Source: Epichloe hybrida
Lineage: Eukaryota; Ascomycota; Sordariomycetes; Hypocreales; Clavicipitaceae
Direction: 5' to 3'
Length of the DNA: 64,000 bases
Assembly: GCA_019022495.1 (NCBI GenBank)
Contig: JAFEKR010000002.1
Location: 5,828,001-5,892,000, forward strand
Part shown: positions 11,728-24,545 of the stretch, one piece after another
How the letters are laid out: each line of letters starts with the position of its first letter
Numbering within the stretch: the first letter of the stretch is position 1
The notes under the pieces: model-generated
Told to the model about the DNA's origin: nothing
Databases searched by the model: none
The model's input: only the letters and a program-made list of their open reading frames with translations
Translations under genes and position numbers: made by a program

Positions 11728-14700
11728 ATGGATTTCTCTTTTTGCCCCTTAGATAACGATTCTGATGCTAGTATGCCTAGCCCTTCTAGGCCTAGCTTAC
11801 CTTCTAGGCCTAGCTAGGCTAGCCTAGCTTCAGGGCCTTCTCAAACAAGTAATCTTCCAGGATTATATGAGAAAACCCTTGAAAATCAACAAGATTACGA
11901 GTTTTCTTCAAAAGCATATATTTTTACCCAAAATTTATTTAATTATCAGTTATCTACTATTAAATATAATAAAGAAAGGGAAATTATATGCTTTTGTACG
12001 CAATCTAAATGTAATTTTACGTTTAGAAGCAAAGCAAAGAGATTCTAAGCTTCTAATGGGGTTTAACACTATCGAATTAAGCATCCAGAAATTGCTACTT
12101 CTAAATCAGAAGAAAAAAAACCTGAAAAGATCATTAGTAAGTCTTTTATTCTATTTTATTCTATTTATTTTAAATTTTAAATAATTAATTCTATACTAAC
12201 TATATATCTAGTACCTGAAATTCCAGTAGTATTCACTCCTACTAATCAGTCTTCTTTAACCTCTTTTTTTTTTAACAAAAAGACCTTAAAATCATACTAT
12301 TTTAGAGGAATTTTCATCTGAAGAAGCGGTTAATCTAGTTATTAAATTTCTACTAGAAAATAACCTTTCTTTTGCTATAATTAATAGCAAATCCTTTAAA
12401 AAATTTACTAAATTATTATTCTAGGTAAGTTAATTCTTTTCCTATAACTATTATAGTTATTTAAGCTAATTTATATAGGAATAATGATTTAGCTTCTTTG
12501 CTTAGTCACCGAACAATAATACATAGAATAAATACTATGTATTATTTATCTAAGCAAAAAATCCTCTAACAAATCCAATATTAAATTAAACATCAAGGTT
12601 TAATTTCGGTTTAACTAGATATTTGGACTTCGTTTAATTCAAAGTCTTATCTAGGGGTTATTATAAGCTAGCTTAATCTAAACTTTAAGCTAGAATATAA
12701 GCTAATTGGTAAGTCTTTTAATTAGTATTAATTCTATTATTTACTAATTATTTTACTTATAGGATTTAAATATCTATCAAATTCACATACAGGAGCTTAT
12801 ATTTACTAATGCTTTAATAATCTTATTAAAGACTATTACTTAAAGCTAAAGGATATTCTTAGGTAAGTTATTTCTCTAAATATTATAACTATTATTACAC
12901 TTTAATTCTAATTTATATATAGTTTTACTAGGGATAATGGTTCTAATAATAATACTTTTATAACTTCTTATATTAATAAGAGTTATAATAGTATTAGTAT
13001 TAAACCATATGATATCCGATGTATAGCTCACGTTCTTAATATCGTAGCTAAGGATATCATTACGAATTTTATTAAATCTATATCTTCTAAGGAAGACTTA
13101 GAAAGTTTTAAAAATAGTGAATATCTTCACTATTCTACAGAAGAAACTTCGTATATCCAAGGGAATCCTGATTTTTAACAATTTAAATCCTTAGCAAATG
13201 GTAAGTAATTAATCTATTATTCTTTACTATTTTTTATCTAATAATGCTAATATTAATTATAGGTATACTAGGAAAGGTTAAAAGGATTGCTATTCTAATT
13301 AAGAATAACCAAGCTTTATATAAAACTTGGTTAAAATGCCTTAGAAAAGCAAAAACACAAGGTAACCTAGCTAAGAATTGTAATATTACGAAGATTCCTT
13401 TAGGTAAGTCTTTAATTCTTATTATAATTATACCTAATACTAATCTATTATATTTATAGCCAATGAAACAAGGTGGAATTTAACCTATAAGATAATTAAT
13501 ACTTCTTTAAAGCTTAAAGAAGCTATTATTCTTCTTAATAGGGAAACTAATATTGCTGCCCTTAAGGATGCTATGCCTACAACACAAGAATGGGCTAATT
13601 TAGCAACCTTAAGCAGTATATTAGAGGTTTTTTATGAACTTACTATTATACTTCAAAGCCAGAAGTATAATACTTTAGGTCTAGTCCCCCTTTTTATTAC
13701 TAAGATATATAAATATCTTAATAATATAAAAGAGGACCAAAAGGCTTATAATAACCAGGTATTTATCTATTTTACTTTCTTTTTAATTATATTATACTAA
13801 CTTATAAAATTAGAAACACGTTTATAATCCTTTTAGTAAGGTCTTTATAGCCTCTATAAATATTAGCTTAGAAAAGCTAGGTAATTATTTCCCACAAGAT
13901 ATAGGAAATAATTACCACTTTTATAAGCCTTATTTATATGCTATGTTATTAGACTCTAGGCTTAATCTTATTACTATAAAAGATAAGCTTGGATTACAAT
14001 TAAGAACAATCAAAAAGTTACTAGATAACTTAGAAAAGGATTATAATTCGTAAGTATAATGTTTATTATTATTATTATTCTTATTACTAACTTTAATACT
14101 AGGCTTCTTCTTACTTATAAGGAAAATCAGGCTAATTTAGGCCTAGAGCTAGGCTTAGATAATTCAGAGCCAGAAAATACTCAATTTCTAGTAGAAATTG
14201 GAGGGCCTATTCAGCCTAAAACCTTTTCTAATCCTCGACCTAAGCCTAAGTCTTTCTAACCTCTATAAAGGGTTATTCTTAAATAAGAGAGATAAATCTA
14301 TTCAAAAAACTCGAAAGAATGAAATCCCTACTTTTACTAACTTAGAACCTAAAGAGAATAAAGTAAGTAAATATTTCTTCCTATTATATCTTATTATTAT
14401 ACTAATATTATAATAAAGGAAGATATCTTTAAACGGTGGGAAGATAACCAAAAGTCTTTCCCTATTCTAAGTATAATAGCTAGAAGATATCTAGCTATTC
14501 CTGCCACTTCTGGTGCAATAGAAAGCACCTTTAATACTAGTGGGAATATTATTACTAAGCGCCGAACTTCCTTAAAACATTCTACAATTAAGGAACTAAT
14601 TGTATTAAAGAATTAGGAAAAGGAGGATAATATTGCTACTAAGCAATACTCAGAGCTATATAACTATTATAGCTCTTTTTCTAAGGATTTAGATACTATG

Positions 14701-14787
14701 TCTTCTTCAAAGGAAAAAGAGAAATTAGATAAATCCTAGGATTTATCTAGTTCTTCTTCAGAAGATATATATTCTAACTCAGACTAA
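11728..14787 (+). pseudogene. hAT transposase gene, BED finger to dimerisation domain, about ten exons
   Basis: Starts MDFSFCPLDNDSDASMPS. Nine introns are readable, mostly starting GTAAGT and all ending in AG: 12137-12211, 12425-12478, 12709-12762, 12863-12922, 13201-13262, 13404-13459, 13759-13813, 14050-14102, 14363-14418. Exon 1 has a BED-type finger, CTQSKC then HYRIKH. Later come ENNLSFAIINSKSF, the RNase-H-like core with DNGSNNNTF and RCIAHVLNIVAKD, ETRWNLTY, a long helical region, and the C-terminal dimerisation motif YLAIPATSGAIESTFNTSGN followed by KRRTSL. A few premature stops (for example LKN-stop-EKE where Trp is expected, and RF-stop-AS) and a probable slip at the T-run 12264-12273 make it inactive. 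Stops are of CA-to-TA or TG-to-TA type. Transposases of this type cut and paste hAT elements in the nucleus. Confidence 0.85.
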
Positions 14788-14844
14788 GTAAATCTTTAGA
14801 AGGGTTTTTTCCTAGTTTAGTCTAGTTTTCCCTTAATAAAGATT

Positions 14845-15003
14845 TTTATATTATTATAACTACTAGTATAACTATTATTATAACTACTAGTATAACTATT
14901 ATTATAACTATTATTATAACTATTATTATAACTATTATTATTACTATTATTATTACTATTATTATTACTATTATTATTACTATTATTATTACTATTATTA
15001 TTA
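14845..15003. repeat. (TAT/TTA)n simple array, ACTATTATTATA-type units
   Basis: Trinucleotide-based low-complexity array just 3' of the transposase gene; no coding content. Confidence 0.85.
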
Positions 15004-15189
15004 TTTAAAAAAACATAAAAGAGAAAATATTCTTATAATATTAATATTTTTAAAAACCTTAAAATACTAAATACTTAAAAGATTTACTTTTTCCTATAGT
15101 AAATCCCTTATACTTACTTATATTCTTATTTATATATTTTATTTTCTATTTATTTTTTATTAAACTTTAACACTAATAATATTATAAAG

Positions 15190-15415
15190 TAATATAAGCT
15201 ATTATAAGCTAAACTAGTATTAGTATTAAGCTATTATAAGCTATTATAAGCTATTATAAGCTATTATAAGCTATTATAAGCTATTATAAGCTATTAAAGC
15301 TATTATAAGCTATTAGTATTAAGCTATTATAAGCTATTATAAGCTATTATAAGCTATTATAAGCTATTATAAGCTATTATAAGCTATTATAAGCTATTAT
15401 AAGCTATTATTAGCT
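15190..15415. repeat. 10-bp tandem array AAGCTATTAT
   Basis: About 20 near-perfect copies, broken twice by a TTAGTATT variant. There are no spacers between units, so this is not a CRISPR-like array. Confidence 0.9.
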
Positions 15416-17049
15416 ATTATATATGTTTATATATACTCTCTTAACGCTTATAATTAAAGCATTTACCTTAAAGAGAAAAATAAAAAATAATTACAAATAA
15501 TTACATGTAATGTAATGTAATATCTAGGGGTTAGGTGTAATGTAATGTAATGTGTAATGTAATGTAATGTAATGTGTATTAAATACATTACATTACAAAC
15601 ATTACACAATGTAATGTAATGTAATGCAATGCTCTGCTTCTAGCTACTACCCACTAGTAAACCCTATAGCTTATAATATAGTTAAATACTAACTTACTTA
15701 TGCCTAGTTACTAGAAGTAATGCTTTAATAGCTTAAGAGTGTATTTAGTCCTAAAGTAACTTACTAGTAAATTATTATAGTGTAGCTATAGAAGCTCCTA
15801 TTATAAGATAGGCTCCTAGGGAATAACTACCTAGTCTTAGTACATTAGAAGGCCTCTTATACTATATAACTATAAACTAGCTTTTCCCTTACCTCTTACT
15901 AGGGAATTATTAATCTTACTATTTTACCTCTATAAATCTAGATCTTAATCCTATGCCTTTTATAGTAATTACGCTAATAGTTTATTTAGCCTAGATTAGT
16001 AAGGATTTAGTAGCTTAATAGTCTCCTATATCTCTTATACTATACTAATATCTTAGATATACACTACCTTCTCCTAGAAATTACCCTTATTTAGCTAATC
16101 TTTTACTAGATTTATAGTAGCTAACTAGCCTCTTAACTAGGCTACTTTAGCCTCTAAAGCTCTTTTTATAGTAGCTAGGGTATTTTCCTCCCCTAAAGGT
16201 ATCTTACTAAGCCTCTTTACTAAGACTAGGGTATTTTCCTCCCCTAAAGGTATCTTACTATATTTTCTTTAATATATTAAAACTAGGGTATTTTTCTCCC
16301 CTAAAGGTATCTTACTATATTTTCTCTTATATATTAGTATCTTTTCTTTTACTAGTTCTTTAGTAACTACTATTTTCTTTTAAAGCTTTAGTAAAAGTAA
16401 CTTATTTATTAAGGGTTTACCTTTATAATTAGACTATCTTAATAGTATATTTACTAGGTTACTTTTCTTAAGTCTATGCCTAATTATAAAGTAAAAGGGG
16501 CAAAGAAATATATACTATCTAGCCTATCTCCTATTTAGCTTTTACTATTTTATAAAAGTCTATAAGTTATAGTAATCTAATAGGACCTTTACTAGGGTTA
16601 CTATACCTTTAATATAGTATTACTAGTGTTTAAATAACTTTACTATAGTAAGTAACTCCTAATTTACTATACTATAATTATATTTAGTATTTATAAACTT
16701 CCTTAACTAAAATACTATAGGATACTATTAGCTCTTATTATCCTACTAAGATAAGATTCTTACTATTATAAAGACTAAAGTATTTATCTTAATACACACT
16801 AGCTAACTTAGGTTATAATAATAGAGGAGAGGTGCCTATTAAAAGGTATCTTTTAGCTAGTTAAACACTAGCTATTCTCTTCCTCTAAATATAAACTTCC
16901 TAGTCTAAATACTATTTTAACTACCTTTTATTAGTATATATAAGGGTACTATAATCCTAGAGTATTAGTAAATAAACCTTTAGTAAAAGTTATAGAATCC
17001 TAGGAAAAACTATATATCTTTAAAGCTTATAGGCTTCTTCTAGTCTTAA

Positions 17050-17650
17050 ATTATATTTACTTTATATATATCTATTAAAATACTATTAACTAATAGAATA
17101 AACCCTAGGAATTTTACTAATTCCTAGTAAAATAAATACTTTAAGGGTTTTATATATAACTTTACTAACCTTATATATTCTAAAACTTCCTTAATATATA
17201 TAGTATACTTCTCTTATATTTTTAAGAAAATAAGGATATTATCTAAATATACTATATAAATAGTGTTTACTAGCCTATAAAGCGCTTTATAAATATAGCT
17301 CTAAAAAGTAACTAGTATATTAGTTAGCCTAAAGGGTATTATAAGATATTTATAGTATTTATAATAGGTATAAAACGCAGTCTTTTACTTATTACCCTTT
17401 TTAATATAAATTTAATAGTAAGTATCCTTAATATTAAACTTTAAGAAGTAGTAAGCTTCTTAATACTAGTCTAGGATCTCTAAAATTAGGGGGAAAGTGT
17501 AGTAATTCTTCTATATTACTTTATTAAGTCCCTAATAATTTATATATAGTTAAAGTATTTTATCTTTCTTTAGTATAAATAGGATAGGTATGCTTATAAG
17601 GCTCTTAGAGGGTCTTATCTAGCCTTTCTATAGGTTTTTATTAATATATT
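17050..17650 (-). pseudogene. Reverse transcriptase of Gypsy D (RIP-broken)
   Basis: Minus-strand translation gives, in order, KKDKILQLYINYRGLNK, then FPLILEILD, KTAFYTYYKYYKYLIIPF, RLTNILVTF and a degenerate catalytic box, matching the Ty3/gypsy (chromovirus-like) RT blocks: KKDGKLR.CVDYRGLN, PLI.E.LD, KTAF...G..EY..MPFGLTNAP.TF, YLDDIL. Stops are TAG/TAA at Gln/Trp/Arg positions. This is one of the clearest family assignments in D; it cannot be functional. Confidence 0.85.
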
Positions 17651-19544
17651 TATAGAGCTCCTTTAACTTACTTTAGGAGAGAGGGTAAATTAGTCTATAT
17701 AGGGGCGTAGCCCTAGGTATTAGGTTAATTATATAATTAGTTTCCTTTCTTAATAGTAAATTACTTACCTTATTTACTATAAATATATCTTTAAACTTAT
17801 ATAGTTCCTTAAGGATATCTTTAATAGTTCTATATGCTTTTACCTCCTTATTATCTTTAAGGGTAATAAACTTATCTTTTATAACTCCTATAATAGCATA
17901 TATAATAGCCTTATTATATATTACCTTTATAAACTTATAAGAAGTTATAAGTAAAAAGGCTATTTTCTTCTTCTTAAACTACTACTCTTAAGAGTATAAA
18001 TAAAGATATATATATTCTTTAGTAAGTATATATATTTTAATTAAGATAAGGCTTCCCCTTACTCTTAGGTCTTTATCTATAGCTATATATAGTAGCTTAA
18101 AGTCCTTTTCTTCCTCTCTTAAGTCTTTAATAGTAATAAGTACCTTATAAATACTATATTAAAGGACTATAAGGGCCCTTATTACCTAGAGAATAAGTGC
18201 TATAGCCTTAGCCTAATTAAGCTTATAGTTTCTTATAAATTTAACGCTAATAATATTAAGCTTAGCGTAGTTATTTAGATTTACTACTATTTTAATATCT
18301 TTATGCCTATAAATAGTAACTAGTATATAAAATTAACGCTTAATTAATACCTTAGTATTTAAGGTAAAGGTAAAGGCCTTTACTTTTACCTTAGGAAGTT
18401 TCCTTATTTATCTTAGGGATCTTTCCTTAGCTTATTATATTTATTTATAAGGTAGTCTAGGCTATTATAATTATAATATTATCTCTTATCCCTAACTTTA
18501 CTATTATTTAGGTATATAGCTAGGCCCTTTTCCTAGTCCTTATTCCTTTAATCTCTATATAGCCTATAACCTTAGGGTAAGTTATTTCTATAATATTAAG
18601 GATTCTTATATAATCCCTTATCTCCTAAATATTTAGGCTTTTACTTACTCTTTAGTATAGCCTCCTAAAATCACTAAGTAAGTTATATAACCTTCTCTTA
18701 TGTTTTCCTAGTAATAAAGGTATATAAGTTAATATAGTCCTATAGCTTAGGGAGTAACTTTATAAAGAATATAAGGGTATAGGACTTTTCTAGGGCTTTT
18801 TCTAGGTATATCTCTAGTAAATCTAGGAAAATACTAAATTTAATAGGGCTTTAGCTCTTATATTACTTTATATTCTTAAGCTATATAGCTATTTAGGCAT
18901 TATAGTTTGTAAAGTCCCTAAGTAGTGTAAGTGTCTAGGTCTAGAATTTATCCTAATTATCCTTAAGATTATCCTAGCTATTAGCCTATTATTTATTAAG
19001 GTATTTATCCTATCTTACCTTATAGTTAGTGTGTATATAGTTAAGTATAAAGAGAATCTTTTAGTAATTATATTAGTATTTTTTCTTTACCTTATTAAAG
19101 GTATAGTTTAGGTTATTTATCTATATCTTATGCCTCTAGGGGTTTATAGGGTATTAGAGCTTAGTAATATTCTTAACTCTAATCTCTTAGCTACTATTAC
19201 TTAAGGAAAGGCTAGCTTTTTACTTACTTTTTCCTTATACTTCCCCTAAGTTACCCCTAATAAGGTTAATAAGCTCTTATTTTTATTCTTATAATCTTTA
19301 GAGTTTTTCTAGCTAAGTAATTTACTTTAGTATTACTATAGCTTTACTATAAGGGGTAAAGGGTTTTATTATAAGCGTAGTTTTATTAGTATATAGTGTG
19401 TCTTTGCCTATAGTATTACCCTTATTTAATTAGGTATAACTCTTATTTATTAGGGTTAGGTTATTATCTAATATTACTTTAGTAAATTAGGTAGTTCTCC
19501 CCCCTATATTACTCTTAGGTAGCTAGTAGGAGAAGCTTTAGAAT

Positions 19545-19746
19545 TATAAGAATAATAGTAGCTAGGCAAGAGGTATAGGGGCTCTAGTATATTAACTAAA
19601 GCTTACTAGGTCTAAGTGTATTATATATATAAGTCACTAGCTTATAGCTAGCGGCTTGCTAGTGTCACGTAAACCTAGCCCTAGGACATAGCCTGCCCGC
19701 GGGGTGCACTGGTGATTACGGGTGTTGTTATGAGTGGGGCCTCACA
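19545..19746 (-). repeat. Right LTR of element D (5' LTR of the minus-strand element)
   Basis: 202 bp. The inner end is RIP-mutated (TATAAGAATAATAG against TGTGAGAACAATGG), and the outer end is intact and GC-rich, ending GGGGCCTCACA. Confidence 0.9.
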
Positions 19747-20040
19747 GTTATAGAAGACTTCTCTTTTATAAAACAGGAAGAACCCGCAAGATAAAAGCTA
19801 TTCCCTTCTATAAAAAGAAATCATTATAGTTATAGAAGACTTCCCTTCTATAAAATAGGAAGCGCACAAGTAATATAAAAGCATTCCCTTCTATAAAAAA
19901 GGAAGTTTAGCAAGAATAAAAGCTTTTCCCTTTTATAAAAAAGGAAATTTAGCGCGAATAAAAGCTTTTCCCTTTTATAAAAAGGAATTTTAGTACAAAT
20001 AAAAGACTTCCCTTCTATAAAATTAGAAGATAAATACTAA
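19747..20040 (+). repeat. Copia A1 leader: array of short hairpins
   Basis: Several units of 40-60 bp each contain a near-palindrome of the type TTCCCTTTTATAAAAAGGAA, separated by linkers such as TTTAGCGCGAATAAAAGC. The same array is in A2 (43553-43865). It lies between the primer-binding site and gag and is followed by a TAGGGGCC...GCCCCTAAT hairpin near 20050. Function unknown. Confidence 0.8.
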
Positions 20041-20059
20041 TTAATAAGGTTAGGGGCCT

Positions 20060-20872
20060 TCTGCCCCTAATCTTAGTGCGTAAGAGGTTCTAAATAATTA
20101 GCTAAAAGAGTAGGTTATTAAGCAACAAGATGCTATCAATCTATTATTATAGAAGCTAGAGGCTCTAACTATAGCTATTAATAATAGAGGCATAGAGGGT
20201 ATAGAAGCTACTAAGCCCGCTAGTTAGCAGTAAGTTTAGTAGTCTATTTAAGATAAAGCACCTGAATCTAGCTCTATATAAGCTACCTTTAATAATTTAG
20301 TTATTAAGGAATTTAATAAGAGGGTTTATAGCTTCCCTAAGACTACTAAGCTTAAAGGAGCTAAAAATTTTAATTAATAGAAACAAGCCCTAGCTATCTA
20401 ATTTAGAGCTTTAGGCATGCCTAATTTTCTAGATAATCCAGATATTTCTAGGGTGCTAAGGGACGCTAACTAAGCTATTATCCTTATGTTACTAAGGGAT
20501 AGTTATACGGAAGGCCCCTAAGCTGCTATAACTTAGCAAAAATCACCTAAAGAAGCCTATAATTTACTTATTAGGCAATATTCATATAGCGTTGAAATCT
20601 AGAGGGGGTCCCTGTATTTTAAATTTCATAACCTGAATTTTTATGGTTTTAAGGGGACTTTAGAAGCTTTTAATATAGTCTTTAATAATCTACTAGCTAG
20701 ATTATTGATTTTAGGGGTCCTAATTAATCCTATAGATTAGGTTAATTAATATCTTCAATCCCTAAAATTAACCTTCCCTTAGTAGGCTAAGAGGAAACGA
20801 TTTAGCATGCGTATAAATAGGGCTATAGGGGCTCCCCTAGATGCCCTAAATCTTTAATTTCTAATGGCAGAC
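20060..20872 (+). pseudogene. Copia A1 gag, N-terminal part
   Basis: The readable frame gives EFNKRVYSFPKTTKLKGA, KQALAI, FRALGMPNFLDNPDISRVL, AIILMLLRDSYTEGP, QKSPKEAYNLLIRQY and LEAFNIVFNNLLARLLILGV, the layout of a Ty1/copia gag (UBN2-like) domain. Stops replace Gln/Trp codons. It ends at the B1 insertion, whose TSD CAGAC is 20868-20872, and resumes at 40207 (second TSD copy), then 40212. A2 at 44100-44700 shows the uninterrupted sequence. Confidence 0.8.
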
Positions 20873-21142
20873 TGTCATAGCTTGCACCAAAAGGTTAAGA
20901 ACGAAGTAATAGCTAAGACTATTATAGTCACTACTAGATAAATACTAGCTAGGGGTAGGAGCGTAAAGGTTTTAATCTTTAACCTAGCACTAATAATATA
21001 TATAGTCTTTAATAAATACCTTACTTTATAAGCATATAGCTATCTTATAGCTAGCTAGCCTCTTTATTATTTATATAGCCTAAAGGTTCTCTAAAGACTT
21101 ACTTTAATAAATATCCTATTTTTAACCTTTATACTCCTAATA
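20873..21142 (-). repeat. Left LTR of Gypsy B1
   Basis: 270 bp. The outer end TGTCATAGCTTGCACC is nearly unmutated; the inner end is RIP-mutated (CTCCTAATA for CTCCTGACA). Confidence 0.9.
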
Positions 21143-24100
21143 TAATACCTCCCCTATATATAATTAACCTTAATTATAAAATAAGCTACTTACTTAGGGT
21201 ATAGTTACTATATTAGACCTTTATAAGGAAAATAAAATAGGGTACCTTATGTCTAGATATATAAGTAAATAAAAAGAAATAATAATAATAATATCACTAA
21301 TTAAAAATAACCCCTTCTATTATAGTTAGTAATATTTAAATAGTAGCTTATATGTAGCTTTACTATAGCAAAATAAATATTATTACCTATTATATAGCTA
21401 GAAGAAAAAAAAAACATAGATAACCTATATTAATTTTTATAATTAGTTAAATAAATAAGGTACCTAATACTAGGGTTTTAAATAGTCTAACTAAAGGGCT
21501 TATATTATAGTTACTATAAGTCTATAGCTATTAGGTATATATGCGTTTAGTAGTACTAATTCTTATTATTATAATTTATAAATCACCTATATATAGTGTA
21601 TTAGATTACTTAAGGGGTCTAGGGTTAATATAAAAGAGACTAATTTTCCCCCCTTTTTATACTTTTCCTTTCTTTTATAATATCCCTTAACCTTATAAGT
21701 TACCCTTACTAGCTAAGTAATAGCTCTCTTATTACTATTACTTAGTAATTACTAATCTCTTTTAGTCCCTAATTATTATTATTATTTATCCTTATTTATC
21801 TTAGTTTTTGCCTTTATCTAGCTTATAAGTTTATACTCTTATTAGTATAACTTCCCTATCTAGTTTATTATAGCTAACTTATAGCTAGTTTACTATATCT
21901 AAGTCTTATACCTAAACTTTACCTTTATTAATACCTTAAGAAAATTTATTAACTAAAAAATCTCCTATAAAGTCTTTTATAAAGTTTTCTTTAAAGTAAA
22001 CTTCTTTTAAAATCTTATTATAAGTTTATTATATCCTTATAGTATTTTTATTACTAACTTACTATTAGTAAAATAACTTTAAAAAAGATTTTATATATAC
22101 ACTATTATTAGTAAGTAATAATATAAAATATTCTTTTAAAAAATAGCACTTATAAGATTTTAAGATACTTTATTAATAAAAAACCCTTCCTAGCTAAATA
22201 TAATAAATCTTTAAGTATAACTTTTTTACTTACTTATTACTTCTTTATAGCTAATATTTAATAGGCTATTTAATAAAATATACTTATTACTTCTAAAATA
22301 ATAAAAACTATATTATAGTATATCTCTCTTAACTAGAATTTACTTACTTATTACTAATATACTACTAGACTTTAGCTTAAATTATATAGCTTTGTAATAA
22401 GCTATTTAAACTTATTAAAGTTACTTTTAAAGGTAGCTATTACTATTAAAATAAAGTAAGTATAATCCTATTACCTAGACACTAAATTATTACTAACTCT
22501 TAGCTAGCTTATTATAAAAGTAAAGAAAAAGCTATAAAATACTATTTTAGTTTATAAAAATTCTAATAAGTGTAATTATATTTACTATACTTAAATATTT
22601 ACTAATATTACTTATAAGGTAAAATATAATAAATATACTATTATAGTGCTACTAAGTAATACTATAAATCTAAAGACCTAGATTAATATTTTAAATTATC
22701 TTTACTTTATAGCCTAAAATATCCTAAAGGTAAGCTTTCTTAATATACATAGCTAATACTTAACTAACTTACTAGTAATTTACACTAAATACTATTAATT
22801 TACCTAAATATATTAGTTTTATTAAGCTCCCTAGTATACTTTAGGTTTATATATATAAAGAGAGGGATTTTAATAATAAAAATACTCCTAAGGTCTCTTT
22901 CTTTATAGTTTCTATAGCTATTACTAATAATAAGAATATATTTTCTATATTTATTAAGTTCCCTTTAAAAGGTTTAAGACTAGTAATATTAAATATATTA
23001 TATAATTAAGTCCTAGGTAGGAATTTTAATTAATATACTAATCTATAACTCCTAATTACCTTTTTAATCTTATAAGGGCTTAAATACTTTATAGCTAGCT
23101 TCTTACTAGGGTGTTTTAGGTTAATATTTTTTATTAATAATAAAATATAGTTACTAACTTTAAACCTTATTAGAGTTCTTTTCTAGTTATAATATTTTTT
23201 ATACTAAGTCTATAAGTTACTTAAAAGCTACTTAATTATAATATACTTCTCTTTTAGTACTAAAATTTTACTTTTAGCTTAATTATTTACTAAAGGGATA
23301 TTTACTATTACTTACTATAAGCCTCTAGGATTATAACCTTATAATACCTTTACTAGTGTATAGCTATATATTAAGTAATTACTTATATTATACGTAAATT
23401 ATACTATTAATAGGTTATTTACTTAATTAGTTTGTTTAGTATAAGTAAAAGCCCTTAAATAATATTCTAAGACCTAGTTTAAATGTTTTATCTAGCTATT
23501 TATCTAGGGGTAAAAAGCGGTGCTAAGTAACTGCTTTATTATAAGAAAATAATAAAAAGTTATCTAAAAACCGCTAGTAAATATAAAACCTTAGTTTATT
23601 ATAATACTTTCTAGGGCTTTATAGTCTCTAAAAACATATTTTAAAAACATAGTTACTAGCCTATTACTAGTTAGTTATATTAAAATAAGGATAAAAATAC
23701 TATATTTTGTGAAATAGTTAATAATAACTAAAATCACGTTATAAGTCTAATTTAAATCTTTTACTAGTAAAAGTCTAGTAATAAAATCTATTAATAATTC
23801 TTAAAAAAGGCAATTAAGCACTAGTAGTATAGCTAGCTTGCTATATAGTTTATAATGCCTTAGTTTTAAAGTCTAATAATTTATATAAGTGCTAATATAT
23901 ACCTTTATATCTTTCTTTATTATTAGCTAATAATATTAGTTTATAATCTAATAAAGAGTTTTACTTACTTCTTAGTACCTAGTAATAAGGTTATTATAAG
24001 TTAGTAATAAAATTTCTTTCCTTATACCTAAAGGAATAAAAATATAATTCTTAAATATTAATAGCTTAGAGAGTCTAATTAACTATATCTAGGATATAGC

Positions 24101-24343
24101 TAGATTACTGCTTTTAAGTAACTTTAATTAAGCTATAGTAAAGTTATTACCTTACTATGCTTTATATAATAAGACTTAAATTAGGGGTTTTAATTTTAAG
24201 CTTTTTTCTAGAAAGTTAAACTTAAACTTAAAAGAGGTTCTCTAAATAGATTAGATTCTAGCTATAATATCTTTATAAGTAATTAATTTAATAAATACTT
24301 CTAGTCTTATAAGGACATAGATAAGTAATATTTTTAAGGGGCG

Positions 24344-24545
24344 TGTAAGAACAATGGTAGCTAGGCAAGAGGTATAGGGGCTCTAGTATATTGACTGAAG
24401 CTTGCTAGGTCTAAGTGTGTTATGCGTGCGAGTCGCTGGCTTATAGCTAGTGGCTCGCTAGTGTCACGTGGACCTAGCCCTAGGACATGGCCTGCCCGCG
24501 GGGTGCACTAGTGATTACGGGTGTTGTTGTGAGTAGGGCCTCACA
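24344..24545. mobile_element. Solo LTR of the Gypsy D family, inserted in B1
   Basis: 202 bp, TGTAAGAACAATGG to GGCCTCACA, with a 5-bp TSD GGGCG (24339-24343 and 24546-24550). The empty site is visible in B2 near 54805 (AAGGGGTGCCC). It is nearly free of RIP compared with its surroundings. Confidence 0.93.

Larger units (their letters stand above)
10015..15636 (+). mobile_element. hAT-superfamily DNA transposon with 8-bp TSD, inserted in Gypsy D
   Basis: 5,622 bp. The ends are CAGAGCAT and ATGCTCTG, fitting the hAT CA-GNG terminus, and are flanked by identical 8-bp duplications CTTCTAGC (10007-10014 and 15637-15644). Both subterminal regions are built from TAATG/CATTA pentamers around a GGGGTTTGG/GGGGTTAGG-like block. 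It encodes a transposase (11728-14787) and holds other simple arrays near the 3' end. Mutation is visibly lighter than in the surrounding Gypsy. The 10400-11700 stretch is AT-rich with no gene seen. Confidence 0.92.
7380..19746 (-). mobile_element. Ty3/gypsy element D, inserted in the A1 leader, minus-strand coding
   Basis: Bounded by LTRs beginning TGTGAG and ending CTCACA. The uninterrupted target is seen in A2 near 43553. Minus-strand pol is readable: reverse transcriptase at about 17640-17050 and the integrase C-terminal half at about 9660-9230, with the hAT transposon (10015-15636) lying between them. Gag should lie at about 18.2-19.5 kb, but I could not identify its zinc knuckle. 7581-9230, 3' of integrase, was not assigned. 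RIP is heavy. The flanks repeat 16 bp (GTTATAGAAGACTTCT at 7364-7379 and 19747-19762) rather than the usual 4-6 bp. Confidence 0.85.

Noticed and set aside
15190..15415. Regular repeats resembling a CRISPR array (also 25989-26126)
   Set aside because: Units are contiguous with no spacers, and the genome is eukaryotic; these are tandem repeats inside transposons.
15515..15545. GGGGTTAGG text suggestive of telomeric repeat
   Set aside because: Single occurrence within the hAT subterminal block; the left end has GGGGTTTGG at the matching place, so it is a transposon motif.
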